Shown here: piece by piece, positions 9,005 through 16,359 of the stretch
How the letters are laid out: the number at the start of each line of letters is the position of its first letter
Position numbering within the stretch: the first letter of the stretch is position 1
Assembly (NCBI GenBank): GCA_963841445.1
Contig: CAWJCP010000010.1
Location: 1-64,000 of the forward strand
Length of the DNA: 64,000 bases
Reading direction: 5' to 3'
From: Mayfieldus sp963841445
GTDB lineage: Bacteria > Actinomycetota > Thermoleophilia > Solirubrobacterales > 70-9
The notes under the pieces: generated by a model
What the model was told of the DNA's origin: nothing
Database searches by the model: none
What the model saw: the letters and a program-made list of their open reading frames with translations, nothing else
Program-made: the position numbers and the translations under genes

Positions 9005-10993
9005 TCAGGCACCCGGAGTCACGCCGCCGGCCGGCTCATCCTGCCTACGCAGGGGGCCCGCGCTCGCCGCCTGTGTCCAGGCAAAAGCCGCGAAGAGCAG
9101 CAGATAGATGCTGCCCACCTCGAGCAGCAGAGCGCCGGAGTCGTTGGCGACCGTGGCGACGATGGTCGCCAGGGCAGCGCCGAGGAAGCCGGCCCGAAAG
9201 GCCGGCGCCGGCGCCAGCCAAGCGAGAATCCGCTCGTGGAAGCGCAGCGCGACCGCGATTCCGATCACGGCGACCCAGAGCAGCGGCGCGTCGACGGCAC
9301 GAGCGAAGCTGTGAGCGGAGAGGCGCAGGCGGCGCTCGGCGACGTCGCTGAGCTGATGCAGGCCGCCGGCGTCAAGAACCGAGCGGGTGAGGTGCGAGTT
9401 CCCGCCCAGGGCGAGGTCGAGGACGGCGAGGGCGCCGAGCGCGGCGATCGGGGCGGCGATGACCAGAAGCACGGTGCGGCGCGCGGCGCCGAGCGCCGCG
9501 ACGGCAGCCGCGGCGCCGACCGGGAGGACGATCGCGGCGCCGACGTCAGCGCCGAAACGGCCGAACGAGAAGACGAAGGCGAAGCTCAGCGCGACGACCA
9601 GAAATGCGGTGGCGGCTGCGCGCGCCGGCAGATCGGGGCGCCAAGCGGTGATCGCCGCCCCGGTTCCGACCAGGATCAGGGGCACCAGCGTCGCCTCGAG
9701 CTCGTTGCCGATCCCATAGAAGCGCACACCCAGCCCTGGGTCGGGACCGATCAGCGAGAGCGGGGTCAGCGGCGAGCCCGCGATCACATCGATCGCGAAG
9801 GCGAGCGTGGTCAGCCCGCAGGCCACGGCCAGCGACCGGTAGCCGGGCAGGAGCCGAAGCGTCGCCGCCGCGAGCAGCGGAGCCCCGACTCCGACGATCA
9901 GCCGCTCGACCGCCTCGCTGGGCTCCAGCGCCGCGGCGACCAGCAAGGCCAGCGGCAGGTAGACGGCGGAGAGGGCGAGCATCCCCACGATCCGCCTGCC
10001 GAGCGCGCCGCGGCTGGCGATCGCAGCGAGGGCGGCGAGCGCGAGCCAGATCAGGGCGCTGGCGCCGATCACCGAGCCGCGCCGGTGAATGATCGAGGCG
10101 AGCCGATCCCCGAGTGAGGTCACGGCGCCGAAGTCGCGGCTGCCCTCGCTGCGAATCGGCTGCCCGGACATCTGCGACGGGACCGGCAGCCCGAGTCGGT
10201 CAAGAATCGTCGGCGCCAGGTCGGTGGAGAGGACGTAGCCGCGCAGCCGGGTGCTGTCGGAGGTCAGGTTGCCGTCAAAGCCGCGCCCCGCGAGCCCGAT
10301 CGTCAGCTGGTGGTCGGGGGCCGGCGGCGGGCGCTCGATCGCGACCAGCAGGTCGTTGCCGCGCAACGAGCGAACAAGTGGTCCGAGCTGGGCGACCGCG
10401 GCGTCGCGGACGCACACGGTGGCGTCGCAGTCGCTGAGACCGATCCTGGTGCGAGCGGGCAACGGGCGCCGCGGTCCCCCGAAGCGCCGCGCGATCCCGT
10501 TGCGATCGGCGGCGATCAGCGCCGGCAGGGTCAGCCCCGAGTCCGCGACGATCGTCCTTCGGCTCGGCTTCAGCGCCGCTGCAAGCAAGCCCGGAACGAT
10601 GTCGGCCGGGGCCGAGTCGGCCCGCTCGACGATCCGCCGCCATCGCGGCACCAGCGGGCCCAGCGGCCTGGTCCAAGGCAGCGAGCCCACGTAGAGGCTC
10701 TCCGAGACGCGGTTGCCTTGACCGATGTCGAGGTAGGTCTGCTCGGCGGGGACCGAGCCGATGCCGGCGCTGAGCAGCCCCGGCGCGATCCCACCGACCC
10801 GCTCGAGGTCCCCGACCGAGGTCCGACTTGGCAGCAGCGCCAGGATCACCTGGGGCCCGTGTGCGACGCCCTTTGCGGAGGCGATCGGGGGCGCCGCCAC
10901 GATCCCTGCCACAGCGGCCAGCGCCGCCCAGAGCGCCAGGCGGCGAAACCTATACTCAGGAGCGGTGGCCGATCGAACCTTCGCCAAGTTCAC
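9005..10993 (-). CDS. Membrane protein with phosphatase/sulfatase-like extracytoplasmic domain
   Basis: The N-terminus has a hydrophobic signal/anchor segment ending PPIASA. An extracytoplasmic region of about 270 residues ends in TDLAPTILDRLGLPVP, the phrase typical of alkaline-phosphatase-superfamily proteins, and is followed by about ten transmembrane segments. No complete metal-binding phosphatase motif is evident, so catalysis is uncertain. The frame opens at ATG 11053, but everything above about 10965 is antisense to hemQ; GTG 10993 is a more economical start, though still overlapping hemQ by 29 bases. The gene is divergent from hemQ. Role unknown; envelope-linked by inference. Confidence 0.65.
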   Translation of the reverse strand: MNLAKVRSATAPEYRFRRLALWAALAAVAGIVAAPPIASAKGVAHGPQVILALLPSRTSVGDLERVGGIAPGLLSAGIGSVPAEQTYLDIGQGNRVSESLYVGSLPWTRPLGPLVPRWRRIVERADSAPADIVPGLLAAALKPSRRTIVADSGLTLPALIAADRNGIARRFGGPRRPLPARTRIGLSDCDATVCVRDAAVAQLGPLVRSLRGNDLLVAIERPPPAPDHQLTIGLAGRGFDGNLTSDSTRLRGYVLSTDLAPTILDRLGLPVPSQMSGQPIRSEGSRDFGAVTSLGDRLASIIHRRGSVIGASALIWLALAALAAIASRGALGRRIVGMLALSAVYLPLALLVAAALEPSEAVERLIVGVGAPLLAAATLRLLPGYRSLAVACGLTTLAFAIDVIAGSPLTPLSLIGPDPGLGVRFYGIGNELEATLVPLILVGTGAAITAWRPDLPARAAATAFLVVALSFAFVFSFGRFGADVGAAIVLPVGAAAAVAALGAARRTVLLVIAAPIAALGALAVLDLALGGNSHLTRSVLDAGGLHQLSDVAERRLRLSAHSFARAVDAPLLWVAVIGIAVALRFHERILAWLAPAPAFRAGFLGAALATIVATVANDSGALLLEVGSIYLLLFAAFAWTQAASAGPLRRQDEPAGGVTPGA

Positions 10994-11675
10994 CTTCTTC
11001 AAGATCGATCCGGCCTGGCGCCGGCGGGATGACGAGCTGCGTGCCGACGACAAGCGCGAGTTCCTCGCCGCCTGCGAGGACTTCGCGATCGACCGCTCGC
11101 TGCGCGCCTACTCAACCATAGGAACCAGGGGCGACGCCGACCTGCTGCTGCTCTCGCAGAGCCCTGTGCTCGATGACATCCACACCTTCCACGTGGTGCT
11201 CGGGCAGAGCGGGCTGGCGCGCTGGTCGACAACCCCGTACTCCTTCCTCTCGATGACCAAGAGCTCCGCGTACTCGGAGGAGAAGGCGCGGCCGGAGATC
11301 TGCGTCTCGGCGCGCAAGTACCTGTTCCTTTATCCGATGGTCAAGAAGCGCGAGTGGTATTCGCTGCCCGCCGAGGAACGGGGGCGGATCATGCGCAGCC
11401 ACATCGAGGTCGGCCGCCGGTATCCCGAGATCTCCCTCAACACGACCTACTCCTACGGCCTCGACGACCAGGAGTTCGTCGTCGCCTTCGAGGGCGACGA
11501 TCCCGGGCAGTTCCTCGACCTCGTGCAGGAGCTGCGCCCGACCGAGTCGAGCGCCTACACCGAGCGCGAGACCCCGATCTTCACCTGCGTCGCGATGTCG
11601 GTCGCAAAGGCGCTCGACGCGATCGACGGCCAGGCGGCCACGGCGGTCCCGTCAGAGCGCCTGGTGCGGACATGA
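10965..11675 (+). CDS. hemQ: HemQ, coproheme decarboxylase (chlorite dismutase family)
   Basis: Predicted to convert coproheme III to heme b, the last step of the heme route used by actinobacteria and firmicutes. Key residues are visible: Tyr123 in FLYPMVKK (equivalent to the reactive tyrosine) and the axial histidine His146 in MRSHIEVGRRYP. Start GTG 10965 is chosen because CAGGAG lies just upstream and the family N-terminus (FAKFTFFKIDPAWR) follows; a longer in-frame opening from 10761 is antisense to the neighbour. It overlaps the next gene by ATGA (11672-11675), indicating translational coupling with the nitroreductase. Confidence 0.9.
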   Translation: MADRTFAKFTFFKIDPAWRRRDDELRADDKREFLAACEDFAIDRSLRAYSTIGTRGDADLLLLSQSPVLDDIHTFHVVLGQSGLARWSTTPYSFLSMTKSSAYSEEKARPEICVSARKYLFLYPMVKKREWYSLPAEERGRIMRSHIEVGRRYPEISLNTTYSYGLDDQEFVVAFEGDDPGQFLDLVQELRPTESSAYTERETPIFTCVAMSVAKALDAIDGQAATAVPSERLVRT

Positions 11676-12088
11676 CCAGCGCCGATGACCTCTTCGGCCA
11701 GGAGCACATCGACACCTATCGGGCAACCGACGGCGAGACCGGCCACGACTGGAAGGGCGCCCACGTCCTGCTGCTGACCACGACGGGGCGCAAGTCGGGC
11801 GAGCCGCGGACGACTCCGCTGATCTACGGCCGTGAGGGGGGCAGCTACTTGATCGTCGCCTCGAAGGGGGGCTCCGACGAGCCGCCCGCCTGGTACCGAA
11901 ACCTCGAGCGGAACCCGACCGTCGAGATCCAGGTCAAGGGCGACCGCATCAGCGCCCACGCCCGCGACGCAAGCGCGGAGGAGAAGCCGGCGCTCTGGAA
12001 GCTGATGACCGAGCAATGGCCCGACTACGACACCTACCAGCGCAACACCGAGCGCGAGATCCCGGTCGTCGTGCTGGAGCCCGCCTGA
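11672..12088 (+). CDS. F420-dependent (DDN-family) nitroreductase/quinone reductase-like
   Basis: Small beta-barrel flavin/deazaflavin protein of 138 residues. The motif TTGRKSGEPRTTPL and the following GG.YLIVASKGG...PAWYRNL region are characteristic of deazaflavin-dependent nitroreductase (DDN) proteins, which use reduced F420 on quinones and nitro compounds. Start ATG 11672 overlaps the hemQ stop by four bases. A role in redox protection beside heme synthesis is an inference from position. Substrate unknown. Confidence 0.82.
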   Translation: MTSADDLFGQEHIDTYRATDGETGHDWKGAHVLLLTTTGRKSGEPRTTPLIYGREGGSYLIVASKGGSDEPPAWYRNLERNPTVEIQVKGDRISAHARDASAEEKPALWKLMTEQWPDYDTYQRNTEREIPVVVLEPA

Positions 12089-12141
12089 GCAGGCAGCCGG
12101 CGCGGCGCGAGCCCCACTCGCCTCTATCCTTCCCGATTCGC

Positions 12142-13560
12142 ATGAGCGCCCCAGGCAACCCGGACAACCCGATTCGCGTTGCGGTGATCGGCGCCGGCCC
12201 GGCCGGCTTTTATGTCTCCGAGCACCTGCTCAAGCAGGAGCCGCTGGAGATCGAGGTCGATCTCTTCGATCGCCTGCCGACCCCCTTCGGGCTCGTCCGC
12301 GGCGGCGTCGCGCCGGATCATCCGAAGATCAAGTCGGTGACCCGTGTCTACGAGAAGACCGCCGCCCGCGACGGCTTTCGCTTCTTCGGCAACGTGAAGC
12401 TCGGAGAGGATGTCTCGGTGGAGGATCTCGAGCGCCACTACCACGCGATCGTCTACACCTTCGGCGCCGAGACCGACCGCCATCTCGGCATTCCCGGCGA
12501 GGACCTGGAAGGGAGCCACGCGGCCACCGCCTTCGTCGGCTGGTACAACGGCCACCCCGACTACGCCGGGGAGAGCTTCGACCTCTCCTGCAAGCGGGCC
12601 GTGGTGATCGGCAACGGCAACGTCGCCACCGACGTGGCGCGAATGCTGGCGCTGACCGAGTCGGAGCTGCGCGAGACCGACACCGCCGACCACGCGATAG
12701 AGGCCCTGGCCGGAAACGGGATCGAGGAGATCGTCGTGCTCGGCCGCCGCGGGCCGGCCCAGGCTGCGTTCACGAACCCCGAGCTACGCGAGCTCGGCGA
12801 GATGAAGCAGGCCGACGTCGTCGTCGACCCGGCCGAGATCGAGCTCGACGAGCGCAGCCGTGCCTACCTGGAGTCAGACGAGGCCGACATCACGGTTCGC
12901 AAGAACGTCGGGATCCTGACCGAGTTCTCGCAGCGACCGCTGGAGGGAAAGCCGAAGCGGATCATCCTGCGCTTCCTGCGCTCGCCGATCGAGCTGCAGG
13001 GTGACGGCAAGCTGGAGAAGGTGGTGATCGGCCGCAACGAGCTGGTCGAGCGCGATGACGGCTCGCTGCGCGCCAACGACACCGGCGAGCGCGAGGAGCT
13101 CGAATGCGGGCTGCTGCTGCGCTCGGTCGGCTACACCGGGATCGGTGTCGAAGGAGTCGCTTTCGACGAGCGGCGCGGCACGATCCTCAACGCGACCGGC
13201 CGGGTGCTGGAGGCGGAGGGCGCCGGCCACCGCGCCGGCCATTACACCTCGGGCTGGATCAAGCGCGGGCCGAGCGGCGTGATCGGCACGAACAAGAAGT
13301 GCGCCCAGGAGACCGTCGACGCGCTGCTCGAGGACATCGATGCCGGCATCCTCGGCGAGCCGGAGGCGCCGCAGCCGGAGGCGGTCGACGACCTGCTGCG
13401 CGAGCGCGGGGTCGACTTCGTGAGCTTTGCCGGCTGGCGGGCGATCGACGCCGCCGAGGTCGCGCGCGGCGAGCCGCATGGGCGACCGCGGGTCAAGTTC
13501 GTGCGCGTCGAGGAGATGCTGGAAGCGGCGCGCGACTCGGTTGCCGCAGGTAATTCCTGA
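12142..13560 (+). CDS. Ferredoxin/adrenodoxin-type NADP+ reductase (FprA-like)
   Basis: FAD-dependent reductase of 472 residues transferring electrons between NADPH and ferredoxin. The FAD fold starts at VAVIGAGPAGFYVSEHLL, with PTPFGLVRGGVAPDHP, a hallmark of the adrenodoxin-reductase/FprA group. The NADP site is GNGNVATDVARML, followed by VLGRRGPAQAAFT. C-terminal GWIKRGPSGVIGTNKKCA is the conserved FAD-contacting segment. ATG 12142 is chosen over the in-frame opening at 12016, which overlaps the nitroreductase. The bolA gene follows after 3 bases. It could supply electrons for Fe-S cluster assembly or heme metabolism; that is inference. Confidence 0.92.
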   Translation: MSAPGNPDNPIRVAVIGAGPAGFYVSEHLLKQEPLEIEVDLFDRLPTPFGLVRGGVAPDHPKIKSVTRVYEKTAARDGFRFFGNVKLGEDVSVEDLERHYHAIVYTFGAETDRHLGIPGEDLEGSHAATAFVGWYNGHPDYAGESFDLSCKRAVVIGNGNVATDVARMLALTESELRETDTADHAIEALAGNGIEEIVVLGRRGPAQAAFTNPELRELGEMKQADVVVDPAEIELDERSRAYLESDEADITVRKNVGILTEFSQRPLEGKPKRIILRFLRSPIELQGDGKLEKVVIGRNELVERDDGSLRANDTGEREELECGLLLRSVGYTGIGVEGVAFDERRGTILNATGRVLEAEGAGHRAGHYTSGWIKRGPSGVIGTNKKCAQETVDALLEDIDAGILGEPEAPQPEAVDDLLRERGVDFVSFAGWRAIDAAEVARGEPHGRPRVKFVRVEEMLEAARDSVAAGNS

Positions 13561-13563
13561 TCC

Positions 13564-13836
13564 ATGGCTGACCTGGCAGAGCTGAAATCGATGATCGAGG
13601 CCGCCCTGCCGGGCGCCGAGGTCGAGGTGGTCGACGAGACGGGCGGCGGAGACCATCTCCGTGCCACCGTCGTCGCCGCCCAATTTGAGGGGATCAGCCG
13701 CATCGACCAGCACCGCCTCGTCAAGGCCGCTGTCCAGGAGCGCTTCGACGACGGATCGATCCACGCCCTCTCGCTGAGGACATCGGTGCCGCCCGCCTCC
13801 TCCGCTTCGCGTCCGGGCGCGGGCGGGTCCGAGTAA
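13564..13836 (+). CDS. bolA: BolA family protein
   Basis: Small 90-residue protein with the BolA fold pattern: LKSMIEAALPGAEVEVVD, then GGGDHLRATVVAAQFEGISRI and the helix DQHRLVKAAV. The C-terminus (about residues 78-90) is a Ser/Ala/Gly tail. BolA proteins form Fe-S-bridged complexes with CGFS monothiol glutaredoxins, and one is encoded 22 bases downstream, so the pair is very likely functional together in iron-sulfur trafficking or iron sensing. The start lies 3 bases after the reductase stop. Confidence 0.88.
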   Translation: MADLAELKSMIEAALPGAEVEVVDETGGGDHLRATVVAAQFEGISRIDQHRLVKAAVQERFDDGSIHALSLRTSVPPASSASRPGAGGSE

Positions 13837-13858
13837 GGACCTGAGTAACCTTCCCCCT

Positions 13859-14248
13859 ATGAGCCAACCTGAGCTGAAGGAAAAGGTCGAGCAGCTGATC
13901 GGCGACAACCAGGTGCTGCTGTTCATGAAGGGCACCCCGGAGATGCCGCGCTGCGGCTTCTCGATGCGGGTCGTAGGCGTGCTCGACTCGCTCGGGGTCG
14001 ACTACGGCGCGATCGACGTGCTGCAGGCGCTGGAGCCGCTGCGCGAGGTGACCGGCGAGATCTCCGACTGGCGCACATTCCCGCAGCTCTACGTCAACGG
14101 CGCACTGCTGGGAGGCTGCGACATCGTCGAGGAGCTGTACGAGTCCGGCGAGCTCGCCGAGCAGCTCGGAGTCGAGCAGCCGGCCGAGGCGACAGCGCCT
14201 CAGGCGCAACCGGGCCAGGCGCCGCCGCTCCAGATCGACCAGAACTAG
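13859..14248 (+). CDS. grxD: Monothiol CGFS glutaredoxin (Grx4/GrxD type)
   Basis: 129 residues. CGFS active site at residues 32-35, preceded by the glutathione-binding Lys24 in LLFMKGTPEMPR, then WRTFPQLYVNG and GGCDIVEELYESGEL. This class carries a glutathione-ligated [2Fe-2S] cluster rather than acting as a dithiol reductant. Adjacent bolA supports a BolA-Grx complex. The last 20 or so residues are a Pro/Ala/Gln-rich tail not normal for the family. It converges on the A-type Fe-S carrier at 14310, with a hairpin overlapping its stop codon. Confidence 0.92.
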   Translation: MSQPELKEKVEQLIGDNQVLLFMKGTPEMPRCGFSMRVVGVLDSLGVDYGAIDVLQALEPLREVTGEISDWRTFPQLYVNGALLGGCDIVEELYESGELAEQLGVEQPAEATAPQAQPGQAPPLQIDQN

Positions 14249-14264
14249 CGCGAAGCAGCGCTAG
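14245..14264. terminator. Perfect 7-bp hairpin at the glutaredoxin stop codon
   Basis: CTAGCGC (14245-14251) pairs with GCGCTAG (14258-14264) around a six-base loop. The TAG of the left arm is the stop codon of the glutaredoxin gene. It lies between convergent genes and is a probable bidirectional terminator, without a T-tract. Confidence 0.5.
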
Positions 14265-14309
14265 CAGCCCGCCAACGAGGCGGCGCAGCCCGCTCGTCGG
14301 CGTGCGGCG

Positions 14310-14687
14310 TCAGACGTTCGCGGTCTGCTGGTCCGCGTCCTCGCGGACCTGGAACGAGGAGCCGCAGCCGCAGGCGGCGACGACGTTGGGGTTGTTGACG
14401 CAGAACCCGGCGCCCTGCAGCCCCTCGACGTAGTCGACCTCGGAGCCGAAGACGAACTGCATGCTCGTCTTGTCGACGATCACCGAGACGCCGCGATCGT
14501 CAAAGACGTGGTCGTCGTCCTTGCGGCGGTCAAACGCGAGCGCGTACTGAAAGCCTGAGCAGCCGCCGCCGCGAACCGCAACCCGCAGGGCCTGGCTCTC
14601 GGCGTCGTCCTGGCCGGCGAGCAGCTCGCGGACCTTGTCCGCGGCCTTGTCGGTCAGGGTGATCGCTGCTTCTGGCGTTTCGGTCAT
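14310..14687 (-). CDS. erpA: A-type iron-sulfur carrier/insertion protein (ErpA/IscA-like)
   Basis: 125 residues. The three conserved cysteines of A-type carriers are present: Cys43 in RGGGCSGFQY and Cys106/Cys108 in ACGCGSSF. The family phrase TLTDKAADKVRELL opens the domain. It accepts and delivers Fe-S clusters to apo-proteins. It faces the BolA/CGFS-glutaredoxin pair, so three cluster-trafficking genes sit within 1.2 kb. Distinguishing ErpA from IscA or SufA by sequence alone is not secure. Its promoter region lies against the hairpin cluster at 14.7-14.9 kb. Confidence 0.88.
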   Translation of the reverse strand: MTETPEAAITLTDKAADKVRELLAGQDDAESQALRVAVRGGGCSGFQYALAFDRRKDDDHVFDDRGVSVIVDKTSMQFVFGSEVDYVEGLQGAGFCVNNPNVVAACGCGSSFQVREDADQQTANV

Positions 14688-14731
14688 CGCTTCACAAATG
14701 ATAGCTGGGTTGCCGGTTCTCCATTACTTGC

Positions 14732-14881
14732 GGCGGGCTTCGCCCGCCTGACCAGCCTCTGCCGCTCCACTACGTTTCGCGGCTTTCCAGTTCAGTCACT
14801 TGCGGCGGGCTTCGCCCGCCTGACATCTTTTGCGGCCGCTTCGCGGCCTGACGCACCTGCGGCGACACTTTGTGTCGCCGC
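14732..14881. repeat. Cluster of four perfect palindromes with co-varying arms
   Basis: Four hairpins in 150 bases. Units 1 and 2 (14732-14748 and 14804-14820) are GGCGGGC-TTC-GCCCGCC with the same flanks (CTTGC before, TGAC after). Unit 3 (14834-14848) is GGCCGC-TTC-GCGGCC with TTGC/TGAC flanks. Unit 4 (14859-14881) has a 10-bp stem, GCGGCGACAC/GTGTCGCCGC, with a TTT loop. Arms differ between units but always pair perfectly, which indicates selection for structure. Resembles REP-like or protein-binding palindromes; no coding potential is seen here. Confidence 0.75.
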
Positions 14882-14923
14882 CCAACATCAATCTGCCGCT
14901 CCACTACGTTTCGCGGCTTTCCA
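14758..14923. repeat. 32-bp direct repeat flanking the palindromes
   Basis: Bases 14758-14789 recur identically at 14892-14923. Each copy contains GCCGC and GCGGC separated by about 13 bases, so it can also fold. The two copies interleave with the four palindromes. The second copy lies inside the 3' end of the reverse-strand gene ending at 14888 and encodes most of its last eleven residues (WKAAKRSGAAD). Confidence 0.75.
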
Positions 14924-15208
14924 ATCTATGTATTGACGTATTCGCTTCGAGTCGTGGATGACCTCGTCGCCGTCGACCAGCACCGGGACCCGGCTCTGCC
15001 TGGTCAGCTCGACGATCTCGGGGCGATCCTTGCGCGAGTAGGGAACCCGCTCGGTTCGGTACTCGAGCCCGTGCTTGGCCAGCTTGCGCGCCACGGCGCC
15101 GCAGGGACAGAGGTAGTTGGTCGGGGTGCGGCAGCGATAGAGGACGATCGCGGGCCGGCCGGCCGCGGCGCCGGGGGCATCAGGATCGCCCTGCTTGCCA
15201 TCGCTCAC
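14888..15208 (-). CDS. Glutathione S-transferase N-terminal/glutaredoxin-like protein
   Basis: 106 residues with one thioredoxin-fold domain: IVLYRC near the start, CPCGAVARKLAKHGLEY, the cis-proline segment SRVPVLVDGDEVIHDS and RIRQYIDW. The cis-Pro and the following DGDEVIHDS pattern match GST N-terminal domains; no C-terminal helical GST domain is present. Start GTG 15208 overlaps the stop of the upstream epimerase gene (GTGA, 15205-15208), so translation is coupled. The final residues come from a 32-bp repeat that seems to have replaced the native end. Function: thiol redox, inferred. Confidence 0.75.
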   Translation of the reverse strand: MSDGKQGDPDAPGAAAGRPAIVLYRCRTPTNYLCPCGAVARKLAKHGLEYRTERVPYSRKDRPEIVELTRQSRVPVLVDGDEVIHDSKRIRQYIDWKAAKRSGAAD

Positions 15209-16263
15209 CCGAGGCCCACCCTCTCGCCGAGCTGCAGCACGCGACCGAAGGCGCGCAGGGCGATGTCGGTGCGCGGCGCCCGCCCGACCCTGTCGCCGAG
15301 CCGCTCCGCCTGCCATTCGACGGCCGCCTCGAGGGTCTCCTCGTGGGGGCGGGGCTTGAAGCCGAGCTCCTTCTTGGCCTTGGCGCTGCGGTAGGTCCAC
15401 CAGTACTGCGCGGTTCGCACCTCGTCCGCGGAGACATGTACGGGAAAGCCGGCCCGGTTGGCGAGCGCGACCGCTGCCGTGGTCAGGTGCGGAGAGACCT
15501 TGATCGGCGGCGGCGGCACGCCGGAGATCCGCCCGATGTCGGCGAACAGCCGCCCGAGGGTGAAGTTGCGCCCACCGAGGATGTAGCGCTCCCCCACCTT
15601 CCCCTTCTGCGCCGCGAGCAGATGCCCGGCGGCGACGTCGCGGACGTCGACGATGTTCAGCCCGCCATCGACGTAGAAGGGGATCTGGCGCAGCATCACC
15701 CGCTTGACCAGGGCATTCGAGGTTCCGCCGCTGGGATCGTCGGGACCGAGCACGAAGGTCGGATTGACGACGATCACCGCGAGCCCGCGCGCCGCTGCCC
15801 GCAGCGCCTCCACCTCGGCCTCGTGCTTGGAGTTGATGTAGGCGATCCCGAGGTGCCCGGCGCTGAACGGCTGCGACTCGTCGGCGGTGCCGCCGGGACG
15901 CGCCGGGCCCACCGCCCCGGCGGAGGATGTGTGGATGACTCGCTCGACCCCCGCCCGCATCGCCTCTTCGACAACGTTGCGGGTCCCGCTCACGTTGACG
16001 TCGAAGACGCGCTCCCTGGCACCTCCTTGCATCGAAGTCGATCCGGCGATGTGAAAGACCTGCTCGACGCCCTTGATCGCGCGCCGGACCGCGCGTCGAT
16101 CGGTGATGTCACCGGTAGTGCGCTCGAACTCGATCTCGGCCAGGTGCTCGAGATCGGAGCTTCGGCGGGCGAGCAGGCGCAGATCGTCGCCGCGCTTGGC
16201 GAGCTCCCGCACGACATGGCTGCCGATGAAGCCTGAGCCGCCCGTTACCAGGGTCTTCGCCAT
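15205..16263 (-). CDS. NAD-dependent epimerase/dehydratase (extended SDR)
   Basis: 352 residues. Nucleotide-binding TLVTGGSGFIGSHV at the N-terminus; catalytic Tyr and Lys in AYINSKHEAE; VNPTFVLGPDD and GERYILGG are typical of dihydroflavonol-reductase and HpnA-like members. It probably acts on an NDP-sugar or an isoprenoid/steroid-like ketone; substrate not assignable. It is coupled to the downstream thioredoxin-fold gene by a 4-base overlap. Start ATG 16263, divergent from the DegV gene. Confidence 0.85.
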   Translation of the reverse strand: MAKTLVTGGSGFIGSHVVRELAKRGDDLRLLARRSSDLEHLAEIEFERTTGDITDRRAVRRAIKGVEQVFHIAGSTSMQGGARERVFDVNVSGTRNVVEEAMRAGVERVIHTSSAGAVGPARPGGTADESQPFSAGHLGIAYINSKHEAEVEALRAAARGLAVIVVNPTFVLGPDDPSGGTSNALVKRVMLRQIPFYVDGGLNIVDVRDVAAGHLLAAQKGKVGERYILGGRNFTLGRLFADIGRISGVPPPPIKVSPHLTTAAVALANRAGFPVHVSADEVRTAQYWWTYRSAKAKKELGFKPRPHEETLEAAVEWQAERLGDRVGRAPRTDIALRAFGRVLQLGERVGLG

Positions 16264-16359
16264 CGGCGAATCCTTTCAACCGCCCCGGCCTGCCGCGCAG
16301 CCTTACGTGCATCTGCCGGCGCCACGGCACCGGCGCTGAACCACTGATAGAACCGCCGC

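Noticed and set aside
7835..10117. 760-codon forward frame antisense to the glycosyltransferase and membrane phosphatase genes
   Set aside because: It spans two convincing reverse-strand genes and their gap, and is rich in Arg/Gly/Asp with no domain; a GC-bias shadow.
14688..14930. CRISPR array from the repeated hairpins
   Set aside because: Spacing and unit lengths are irregular, palindromes have variable arms, there are no spacer-repeat units and no cas genes.
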